A stretch of DNA of 64,000 nucleotides from Ectocarpus siliculosus (lineage: Eukaryota > Sar > Phaeophyceae > Ectocarpales > Ectocarpaceae): assembly GCA_000310025.1 (NCBI GenBank), contig FN649744.1:619239-683238 (forward strand). Direction: 5' to 3'. The notes below the pieces were generated by a model. It saw only the letters and a program-made list of their open reading frames with translations, ran no database searches and was not told the DNA's origin. The translations under genes and the position numbers were made by a program. Below are positions 38,601 through 50,600 of this stretch, piece by piece (position 1 is the stretch's first letter; the number at the start of each line of letters is the position of its first letter).

Positions 38601-41600
38601 GAACCCACTCCCGCTGACAGATATTGATGTCCCACCAATTTGCGGTCCTTCCCGAGGTGAGACAGTGATCACTCTTGTCGGAATCACGTAGTTGAACTCC
38701 GCGTCATCTCGCCCAAAGAAGTCCACACCGTTTACAGACACGAGTATGGCAGCCAGCCCCGGGGATGGTGTCGCGGGTGAATTGCACCGCAGCTCAGAAG
38801 GGCTCACAAACGTCACAGGAACATCTGTTCTCCCAAAACGAATACGAAGTCCACCCGAAAACCAGAATCCGGCTCCAAAAATCGACAACGTAGTTCCACC
38901 GTGGATGCTGCCATGCATGGGAGAAATCCCGTTAAAGGTGGGTTGTGCAAAAGAGTAGAATTCTGCACCACCGATAGTTGTTTGACCCTCGAAAAAAGAG
39001 ATCGCCAGTGGAACTGTCGTATCGGGAACGCCTGGAGGGGTCACGCACTGAACGACTTGCGACGAAATCCACCGTGCCGACACTGACGAGCTACCGAAGT
39101 GGCAGGAAAGATCACTGGAATCGACGAAGTTGACCCCCTCTACGACGACAACTGTGCCACCATTGGCACTCCCACTGTCTGGAGTAGCAGAAAGAATGGC
39201 AGGTGCCCCGGTGAACGTGAAAATGTTTCCATCAGATGTAAAGTCGATGCCGTTGACGGTGATCTCCAACCCTTGAGCCATTTCCCCGACGAAGGCCGGC
39301 GTGTCACATACAATCTCTGTGTCCGACTCAAACCTGGCCGTAACAACGCCGGCTTCACCGAACATGCATGCTAGATCCGTACTGTTCGCGAAGTGTCGTC
39401 CACGGACGCTCACCTTCTCGCCTCCGGCGACGCTTCCACGGGATGGTTTGAGACCTTCAACTACCGGTTTGCCGGTGTATGTGAAGATCAACTTGTTGAC
39501 ACTGCTCAAAGCTTGGTCATGGTCGCTGACAAGAACGGTGACGTCTCCAGCAAAGGAAGGCGGACAAGTGCACGCTAGCTCTCTCTGGCTGACAAACGTG
39601 ACTGGAACGACAATGTCTCCGAAGCGCGCCCTCAAACCGCTTGAGAATACGAATCCGTCCCCTCGAAATGAAACGATCGTGCCTCCTTGAACGGATCCCA
39701 ATGACGGCAGCATGTTGATCACAGTAGGGAAACCCTTGTACGAGAAGAAGAGAGACGAAGAACTCGAGGCCATGCCTTTTACGGCGACATTGAAAGGAAC
39801 CCTGCCTGGGGCATCCCCAGGGGCTGAAAGGCAAGTCAGCAGGGCCGGAGAGAGCCAGCGGGCCGGAACCACTGATGCACCAAACACGCACTCGATGTTT
39901 TGAGTGTCGATGAAGTTGGTGCCAACAACAAGAACGGTAGTGTTTCCGGCGTAGGAGCCACTATCAGGAACTACGCGCAGGACAGTTGCGTCGCGATTTC
40001 TGGCGTGGTTGTTCACATACCCCAGGACGAAATCTGCGCCTGCAGTGGAATCGCCGTGGGATTCGCATCCATCTTGCATCTCCGACTCCGAAATGAAACG
40101 GGCGTTGTCCGGAAAAACAGCTCCCTGGAAAGATTCTCCCGTGATGTTGGCACTATAGTATTGCCCAAACGCTTCCTCCAGAGTTTGGTTCCCCCTGCTG
40201 GCCACCAAAAGGTCAATTGGAGCACTCTTGGGGCCTGCCACGCACTGCTCTGCAGAGTAATCCCGGAACATAAACAAGTGTGCCTCAGAAGAGGACGGGC
40301 GATCGTTCAGGGTAACCGTGAATGGGACACTGTGGCCTGTGTCTCCAGAAGGCGAGACACACCACAAGCTTGTCGACGACTCCCAACGAGCATTTACGGC
40401 TGTTGATCCAAATAAGCACCCAAGCCGCGAGGTACGCTTGAAGTTGAAGCCCTTGACATGTATTGCTTCTCCCCCCCAGTGTGGGCCACTGTTCGGAAAA
40501 ATGGACAAAATGGTCGGTTCCTCCTCCACTCTGAACGTGGCTCCACTCCTAGTGAACTCTTGCCCGTTGGTCGTCACGTCCACGTCGTATTCACCCTCAG
40601 TGATTCCGATGGGAAGTGTGCATGAAGCATGCCGTGTGGATATAAACGTTGCGACAAACCGCATTCCACTCCCACCGAAGGAGCAGGCAAGATCGGAGGT
40701 ATTCGCAAACCCGCTGCCGTGTAGGATGATAATTGTCTCATCGTCCTTGAGTCCCCAAGTAGGTTCAATGGACGCCAAGGTGGCTGGCGCAGTGTAGGTG
40801 AAAACAGCGTCGGAACCGGTGTCAACGTCGATGCCATTGACGGTGACCGAAACCTCTACCTCGCCGGCGTTCAGCTGTCCTGGTGTGAGGCACTGTATTT
40901 CGGACGAGGTCACGAAAATGGCCTGGGCATACATCAGCCCGAAACGCACCACATAATCTCCAGATTTCTCAAATCCCTCGCCTAGAATTGACACCAGCGT
41001 GCCACCACCCCTAGGTCCCATTCTTGGAATGGCCGATAGCACTGCCGCACTGTAGAACAAGAAGTGCAGCCCCTCCGAAGCAAACACGCCTCCACCCGCC
41101 AACGCTTGAACAACCACTGCGCCAGTTTCGGGCGTTGCTGGGGACTCACAGTGTAGGAGCTCCCCTGACAGCCATCTCGCAGGTACAAGCAGCCCACCGA
41201 AGCTGCAAACAAGTCCGCCAGAATTGGGGAAGTGTGCTCCGGACAAAAATACGGAGGTACCGCCACGATGTGGCCCTGTTGTGGGATGAATTGACAACAC
41301 GTATGGCATCCGACTGTGGGTGAACAAGGCACTACCCGCGGAAAAATCGATTCCGTCCACGGTAGCCTTGACCACGGCCGAAGTTTCATCAGCGAAGGGT
41401 CCAGGATCAGGACAGCTGATCTCGGTCGAAGACGAAAAAAATGCCGAAACCGGATCGGCGTCGCCGATCTTGCATGCCAACCGAGTGCTATTGACGAAAC
41501 CCCGCCCCGCCAGCACTACGCGTGTATCTTTCGCCATTGAAACTGCGTTCTCGATGGAAACGGAATGGTACCTGCCGGATCGATTGCATGCGAAGTGTTA

Positions 41601-44600
41601 ATAACGCGAACTCAACTTGGCAAAAATTGTCGTTTGTTCTCGGCATACAGTTTCAGGTTGTTGCCCTGAAGCGTCAAAATTGAGGGCCGCGTCCACTTCG
41701 GATACATTCGCTTTAGTCTCCTATAGCATTCGGTACACCGATAGGCACACAATCTCAATCAACTGCCTGAACTGTATTCTACTTGCGAATATCCTCGACC
41801 ATGATCCTACCTGAAAGGGTGAGCGGCGGAATCGCAGGCAGACCCATGGGTTGCAACAACCCTGAAAAATGTGTGTTCAACATGGTCAGTAACGATCGCA
41901 GCGATGCCGTGCTCCAGCCCAGGGGATGCTTCCGAGTACATGTAGAGGACATCTGGGGCATCCATTGGCACGAGGAAGTTCACCACGCCCGCTCCTGTCC
42001 CGTTTGTACCAACGGCGCTACCGGCATGTGTTCCCATAGACAAAGCAAGCCGCTGCACACCCTTGGTCCAAGCTTTTCCACCGGAACCGTGGACCCCTCT
42101 CGGGTCGGACGAAAACGCTATCGGATGTCCAAAATTAGATGCATCGCTTTGATCCAGCCAATACTGGTGACCACGCACAAGCGGAAGAACGACAGTCCCC
42201 GGGCCAAGCCCTAGCTGGACCTGGCTGATGGAATCCAAAGTCTCGCTCACAGTCGCGAGGTCGGCGTCAACCACCTCGTATCGATCGGAGTGCTCGATCC
42301 CAGGAGCACCGATCTTTGATGCTACCGTTATTCTGAAGGTGCGCTCAAGTGGAGTTCCACGGGGTGGTACTGTACATTGAAGATAGGCATCCTCTTGAAC
42401 TGCGGGTACTACTTCATGGCCCCCGATGATGCAAGTAAGATCGTAGCCGTTGAGATGTGCGCCGGAAATCGTAACGTTTGTCCAGCTTTCTGCTGAACCC
42501 GTTTCGGGCGAAACGCTCTCAACAGCAATGGAGGCCACGAAGCGGAAGGAAGCGACGGATTGCTGGCCGTACTCCCTGCTCGTGCTCACAACGAACGGGA
42601 CGATGACGCCGTCTTCTCCATGCGGCAATGCCCATGATGGTGAAACACACTCCAGGAGGTCAGAAGAACGCCAACTGGCCAGAGTTGACGCGTTGCCATT
42701 GCCATCGCCAAACACGCACATCAAAGACTCTGACGGGAGAAAATTTCGTCCGATAACCGACACGCTGGTCCCTCCGCAAGCGGGACCAGCATCTGGCCAT
42801 ATTGACAAGACGTCCGGCTGAGTCTCGACGAAAAGTGGGACAGCATTGCTCCAGAAGTTCACGAGGTCTGTGAGCTTTACGAACACAAAGTAGCCTTGAA
42901 CACCCTCCGAATAGGTACTGCTGGAGGTTGTCGGTGGTGCCGTACAAACAATTTCGGTACTATCCACCACGTCACCAACCACTGGTTCGCTGGACCCAAA
43001 TTGCACGTAAACCGTGGCCGAAGGATCAGGGAACGTATCGAAAAAAGTACCAAAAATCGAAACCGTGTCGCGACCTTCGGGGCTTATCTGATTGGGCTCT
43101 ACCGAGATGATTCTTGGAGACGGCATCGTGGCATCTGGGTCTCCCATGCGGTATAAGCTAACCTCGAAAACAGACCGCTCGATTCCTGCAAGGCTTCCAT
43201 CCCCAACGCTGACCTGTGACGCACGAGATTAGTCGAGAAAAACAACCCACGCTTTACACGTGGTAATTCTATCGTTGACGTCTACATCGATAGGGATGCT
43301 GCATGCAACCTGTGCCTGCAAGGGTTTTGTCATGCCAACTGTGTCACGGAATCTCACGCCGTACTGATGAAGAGCAGCTTCAGATCGATAGTCAGCAGAA
43401 TAACACAGCAGCATCAATACACACAACTGCTAATTGGGAAGAATGACGCAACGAGGCACAGCCTTGCGCGGTCACTCATAGTTGTACCAATTGCCGGGAA
43501 ACTGGCAACACAGAGACGCCGGAACACTGGACAGAGAGCACAGCACCTGAAAAGCGTGTGGGCCGTCATAACCTGGGCTTCTGGTGTACATCAACTCTGC
43601 CTGCGCCAGCTCTGACGTCAGGTCCTCTGCACTTCCGGTCAACACGATCTCCATCCCATACGTCGCCCCATCCACCACCTGGGGCCATTCAATTTAAACA
43701 TCGCAACGCAGCCACTGTTGATCAGGTCGTCTACATCATCATTCATGCGCGAAGCAATCCTTCCATACAAGTGTCACATTGTAGTCCGGTCCTTCGCAAC
43801 TGCATGTCTTGAATTGTTCCTCGTGCGTGGTGCCGCATATATTCCCACAACGAAACCACGATATGTAGCCGTTTCATATCTTCTTTCATTGTTTTTCATA
43901 CTCACTCGAGCCTGGGATGACACTATTCAGGAAAATTTGGCGAACCACACAGAAGACTGCTCTGCGGTGCTGAAGTCCAAATCTATGGCGACAAGCGTCC
44001 AACACTCTCTTTCCCTCAGTGACATTCTAAAGTTGATATGTGGGCAAACGAAAAAAGCTAACTTTTTTCTCGGAAGACGGATTAACCTGGCGTTGTAACC
44101 GAAAGGGTTAAAAAAAGCATCATTTTGGAGAACCGGGGTCACGAACAGATCTCGCGTACCCCTTCTGGATACTAATGGGGAGAGAAAGTATCTCGTAGTC
44201 GCAAGTCGTTATGCTTGAAAGCGAGAGAGAGGATTACACAGCATATGAGGCGCTGGCCAACATAGACAGGTGGCAAAAAAAAAGTAGTGTCGTTTCCCGC
44301 CCACCCATTCCTTTTCTTTCGAAGGTGGAGAACCGGAAAATGGTACGAAATCTATGTTTCCTTTGGTTGGTTCTAGTATTATCCGTGGGGTGGGGTGTAG
44401 TTGAATGCTCGAGTACCATTTAGATACTTGGTGATTCCAGACTGACCCCTGCGTGCAGTAGGGGTACTTGGATTGCCTCGGCTGGACACAACTGACTTGT
44501 GAGCAGAGAGAGAGTGAGACTGTTGAGGGGGTTCAGGCGCGAGGTTTGAGTATTTCTAGCGCTGGCTCCTACCCCATTCCCTCTCTTTATCCCTGGTGAT

Positions 44601-47600
44601 CTAGAAACCGATAATGACGAAGCAATTCGAACGACAACAAATGAGCGCTTTTTGAACCGTTTCACACCAGCGCTGATGGCCACGCGTCGAGTCGGGGTTG
44701 GGACATACCGTAGGTTGCATAAGATACCACACCTCCTGGACCGATTCGTATACTGTAGCCCGATCACCCCGCGACGAAGAGAATGCCAAAATCAAATGAT
44801 ACGTTTTCGGAAAGCTCTCGACGAGACGGTTCCAACGCCGCCATTTTCGGCCTAGCACTGCAAATGTGGAACAGTTATGGGAAACAACTTCACCTGGAGG
44901 GATACACTCTCGGTGTCAATCCCATGGAGCATGATTTGCCCGGATGCTGTATCGGTCAATATTCCAACCGTTAGGTTGCCTGTGGTCGCCGATATTCCTG
45001 TCTGAGTCTGGAGGAATTGATTCCAGATCCCAAACGCACCAAGCTTCATCACGTGATGATGCGGGGTGACTACTTTTGGGGAGTCATTGACCGCATCCAC
45101 CGTAACAGGTAGAACACCGACGACCTTCGTTGGGTAGTAGGGCACCAAAGGAGAGCGAACCATTGGGTAGCAGGCGCAGGAATGCTAGAAGAAGCATGGT
45201 CTGACGTGTTCTACCATGCAGGGTGCCAAGCATCAGGGCGATGAAGCCAAGACGGGCATAGAGATCAGGTAGCAGGCAACTGCCGCCTGGCGACCTCGGT
45301 TAGAGCGTGGGGACTCAAACGAGAGCATGTTGCCAAAGGTGGCAAGGGTCAAGATACAACGCAAGGGACCGTGCCACGCAGGCCTACAAAGAGCGGAGTG
45401 AGTCCGCGAAGCTCGGCAAGCCTTCGATCCACATTTCATAGGCGGGGTGGCGAGTCGATGAGAAGTAGAACATCTTTTTCTGCTCAACGACATGTAGCCA
45501 ATGGACCAAGAAATGCTCGTGCGATACTGCTGGTGCTTGTTGGGTGTCCGCGAAATCGCACCTTGACTTCGCTGGATCCTACTTGCCATACCGAGACCGT
45601 CAAGAGCTCTGCGTGCTGATGGCTGTTGAAGTTTTCATCTGGTACATATGTGAGCAGACCAACGGCTTCGTTGATACCCGTAAGAGTGCCCGTGAAGTAC
45701 ACGAAGCGATCGGAAATCCCCTGTCCTGTGGTGAACATCAGCCCCTTTTGCACACCCGGGGCGGCATCGATGCAAGCGTTCAAAAGAAGTGGGTCAGTGC
45801 TGCACATAGCACGTTCTCTCTCGGCCAGCATGCGTCGTTGTACTAACATGCATAAAAATAATCGGACTGGCTGAAACGCATCACCGTCGATATCCCGTTT
45901 GAGGTACACAATCTGATATTTAACTTCTGGCTATCCATGTGCCTGATACCCCGATGGGATGAACAAATGTAACGATGAATTACAAGTATGGAAGCGCTTG
46001 TGGCAACTGCAGACGTCTCTCTTGAAACCCTCACCGATGTTCCATTCAACGAGAGCCGCCCAGAGACAGCCTCAAGCCAAACGTCGAAGAGCAGCCCTTC
46101 GTCACCAGGTCTGGACACGTCAGCGTCGTACATGCCTAAACCACTGAGGATGAGCTCACCGTCTTCCTCGACGACAGGGCTCGTGGGAATCACAATCTCA
46201 GGAGCATCTGGGACTGACACCACAGTAATGATGACCTGTGTGAACGCGTGTTGAGGGATCTTTGAGCGCACGCTTTCTCGTGGCAGTGTGTCGCCTAAAC
46301 GCTGAAATCATGTGGTTCCGAAGTCCCTTCCAACCTGGTCAATGCTAAGGAGGTTTGTGCCGTTCTGCGGCCTCCAGTTCTTGATTCCGCCGCTCGAAGT
46401 ACAGTACCCAGTACACTTGATTGTACCGATTGAAACGTGTGTTTAACGTCCACAAACCGGAACCTGGTCCCATACGACAGCGTGGTGTAGCTTATCACCG
46501 TGTTGCCATCAACTAGGTCAGGTCGAGCGCTCTACGATGTACTCGACGTACCTGCTTTGTATCGGATTTGGCTTCTCCTGCCCCAAGATACATCTGGTCA
46601 TTCACTGTCAGAGTCAGCGTATCATTCCCGTACCTGTAATTGAGCCAATGGTGGCAATAGCAATCCACACAGACAACGTCATAGAACGTTTTTGTCATGG
46701 TTCATACCAAGCGCCAGCGTGTCGGATACTGCGGGCCGCGCGTGGTTTCTGTTGCAAGGGGGATGCATAAACGTGTGTCGTACAGTAATCTGGAACGTGC
46801 CAAGGGGGAACTCCGAGATCCACCGACGCTTTTGTGTCGTAAACATAACGAGCCCACAGCACCCACCAGTTGAAGTGCCCTCGGTATGATATGCTTCCCA
46901 AAGCATTACCGACGTTGGCAGCGGACCCGTGAAAGTATACGAGCTCATCCTCAACGCCGTCGCCAACGCTGAAACCGAGTCCATCAGTGCCATTGAGGGA
47001 CACAACCCCTTGCTCGACCGACAATCGAACGGCAAGCTCGTAGTTGGCCGAAACTTCCATATCGACATCTGAAACGCGTGCGCCAGAGATATATGTCTCT
47101 TCGTCCTCGTTGACACTGAAAGGGCCCGACGGCAAAATAACTTCCGGCTGGTTATTCTCAGCGTTCACCAGAACCAAGAGCTCCTCTCCTCCCTTCAGCA
47201 ATGGGGAGAAAAAACAGGCGTGTTTTTTCGTTTAGCAACGACTTATGACAGCTACAGCCCCTACAAGACTTCTTTGAAACATAGCCGGGCGTCGGTGCAG
47301 CTCATAGGGTGTCGGATGCGTAACTCATAAGATACCTATACATTTCCATGATAACAACCACGCCAAGAATACGATTGCAGCTAGCGGGCCGTGAAACAAC
47401 TCACGACGTCTAAATGAATGGGAGAAGCAAACGAGGCGGCTCGCGGTCGTGCAACACATGCTGACTTGCCTTTTGCCAAGTTTCACACTCGAAATTCACT
47501 GAAACTCACCTGAAAAAAACCGCCGACGCCGTTCAGCACGTACCACGGGACCGATCCGTGGGTACTGTCAGCTTTCCACTGAAGCGCCGCGGTGTGGCTA

Positions 47601-50600
47601 CCAGAAGCCAAACTCACGACAAGCAAACCTCGAAGTTCGCCAACCGCTCGCTGTGACCCATCTCGCTGGCTCGCAGAATGCCTGCGCATATGTCGAAACA
47701 TGGCACGCTCAAAGCTGACCAGTTGCTGCTGTCATAGGATCCGCTCGATATAATAATTTTGGAAACGAAAACCTGGAAACGAAACTCACACCACATGTAA
47801 CGGTGTTCCTGCAAAAGTGGATGCAGCAGTGTTGGCCTGATAAGTGGTGTATTTAGCTACTCCTGTTTTGACAGGGTCAAGTAATGACAAGTTTTCGTTT
47901 GTCAATCAGGACTACGTGTGCCACAGTGTCGCAGATTTGGTTAAGCACACAGGCACCCGGACAACACCAAAAGAGCGCGGGGGTAGATTCAGCATACTCT
48001 GCAGACGCAAACCTTCCTCCTGTCAGCTGCAATCTACCGCGGATGATCGAGTGCAGAACTACGATGGGGCCCGAACACAGGAACCGTCAGTATCGGGTCG
48101 AGGCTTAATCTCTCATGTTGGGACGAAAAGCCACCTGCTCTAGTTGAAACGATCAACGGAATGTTCTCGGTCTTTGAATTTTCTTGGTTGTTTCGGTCAA
48201 ACGTATCAACCTCTAGTTGTCAATCTCATTCAGCAGACAGCCGTGTGGTCCGCGACGTGCGCGGGAAGGGGGGGGGGGGTGTACTCATAGTCGTGCATGC
48301 CGTAGTCGTTAGATCATTGACCTCGCATCCCTACAAAGCCGGGAGGAGCACGCCGGGTTCTCACCGGACCAGGCTCTCACATCACCAAGCGCGAAGCACC
48401 GTGAGGTATTCGGCAATTCGCATGAAGGGTGTGCTGCATCCTACTAAGGGTGTTCGGCGTCTTGTGCTTACTTCCTTGCGTACGGATGACAGCTGCGTAT
48501 GACTTAATTTATTTTCTGGTGCTTTCACTTCCAGAGACAGTTGTAAGCACTGTGTAACTGCCTCGAGGAAGCTTGACCATTTTAACACAACGTGCGATTA
48601 TCCCCTTTGTGCACAGTGAGGGTTCTCCACCCCGCACAACATAATCTACTCGACCACCATCCATGGTTACCGCAAAAAAAAAAAAAGGCAAAAAAAAGAA
48701 AGGCAAAAAAAACCCGGTAACCTGGTTGCCGAGCTCACGAAGTGATCGACTTGTTGTACAACATCACTGCCAAGCGACGAAAACCCACCCCCGATGGCAA
48801 ACGCCGGCGAGGAGCAGGAAGGGGGAGGGGTGCAAAAACACCGCGCCCACAGAAAAAGTAAACGCACGTACTTCGGGGTGGCGGGGATGGGTACAGTAGT
48901 GACATGGGCAAGTTTCTTATTGGACACACTCCCGTCGATTCAATTTTATTTTTTCTTAGGGCGTCCTGGCTCCTGCTTCTCAACTGGGATGTTCTTGTCT
49001 TGATGCCCAGATTGGACTGTCTTTCTTCACCCCATGTTCTCATCTCCCACGAAATGTGAGCCTTTTTTCGCAACATAAAACACATTGCTCATTGTCACGG
49101 GGCCCATCTGTAAGAACATACATGACTACATCACGGGCACGCTATCAACTCGCTGGAGACACGTGGCAGTAATTATCATGCGCCCGTTCTTACCTGTACG
49201 GCACCCCATCGACCAGCAATCGCGCTTGGATAGAGCTCCAGCGTTCCCACGACCAAGAGTCAAAGGTTGGATGGCCATACTGTCAGATATACAAGAGTTC
49301 AGGTGAAATGTGGTCAGTTGCAGAGGGTCAACAAAACGTGAATCAGTCTTGGTCTCAGATCGTCATTCGGTGGTAGTACAATATACGTACACCTCACATT
49401 TCCTTATCCCAACACATCCTTGCTGAAACCACTCTTGTCGCTGATAAACCACGACATTGCTAATTTGTACCCTGCTCGGAGAAAGGTGCGTCCCACCATT
49501 GCATAAAAGGCTGAACAAAAGACACTCCTGTGTTTGGGCTTGTTCGATGCTACTGACCTGCGTGACGGGCAGTCCATAAGTGAAGAGTGCGGTGGCTGGG
49601 CCATGAAGATAGAACTCGAGCTGTTTTCCTCCTACCGTGTGCCATTCGTTCAGAGGGTCTTTGAGGACAACCGGAGTGAGGAAATTTTGTGACACCACGT
49701 CGAAGCGCTCTCCCATAGCAACGACGAAGCGCGACATGGCGAACCCGTCCAAGAAGGAGGGCGAGTTTCTCCAAGCTCGAATGTACGAGCCCCACTTGCG
49801 CCATTCTACCACCATGGTGTGCTCGCCGGCCTGCGCAGCCAGGGGGGACGGATCGCGTGAAAGTGGGGTTGTACCTCCGAAAACGACACTATCGGCGTTT
49901 ATCGCAGGTGTACGGAACGAACTCTTGACAAACCATCCCGAGATGGATACATCACTTCGAGCTTCCCTCCAGTTCTCAAGCCTTCTTTTGAGCCGGCTTG
50001 AACGCAGACGTAGTGGTGCGAAGATTTGAACAACAAAAACTCCTACAAGAGGTCGTTTCCACACCACACCAGAATACCGACGTGCGATCATGTCGCAACA
50101 ACCAATGTTGACGCGGTTCATACCTGGAGGCTCAGAACAATGTCTCTTTCGAGCATGCCGCTTTTCGCGTGCCGGGTTAGCAAAGCGTAGGAGCCAACCG
50201 ACTCGCGATATGGTACCCCATCCACTACCAGACGTGCTGACAGATCTTCCGCAGGGTGACTTGCTGAAAATTACAAAAAATAATTGGAACGGGGGTATAT
50301 CTTCAGGCTGAGAGGCCACTGGACATTGGGTAAAACCTATAGAAGCTCAAGCTAGGATCAACCTAACAACCTGATGAAATTTGGAAGCGCTGAGTTAGTT
50401 ACACCGACATCGCGTTGCTTGCATGGCTCCGTTCGGCCAAGTGATTACGTTTTCCCCAGGTCTCACCGTCGCTGTCGAAGTTTTGATCCGGCATGACTGA
50501 CATTGAGTACAGGACCCGGATACTGGCGGGCTCAGGTAACTCGAGTTGGAGTCTCAACCCAGGTATTTCGTTCCATGTCCCCGTTTGGTCTATTTGCACA

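Noticed and set aside
26539-40797. Many plus-strand frames of 60-250 codons across the IPT exon
   Set aside because: Frame shadows of the 5,160-codon exon; the IPT pattern is only on the minus strand.
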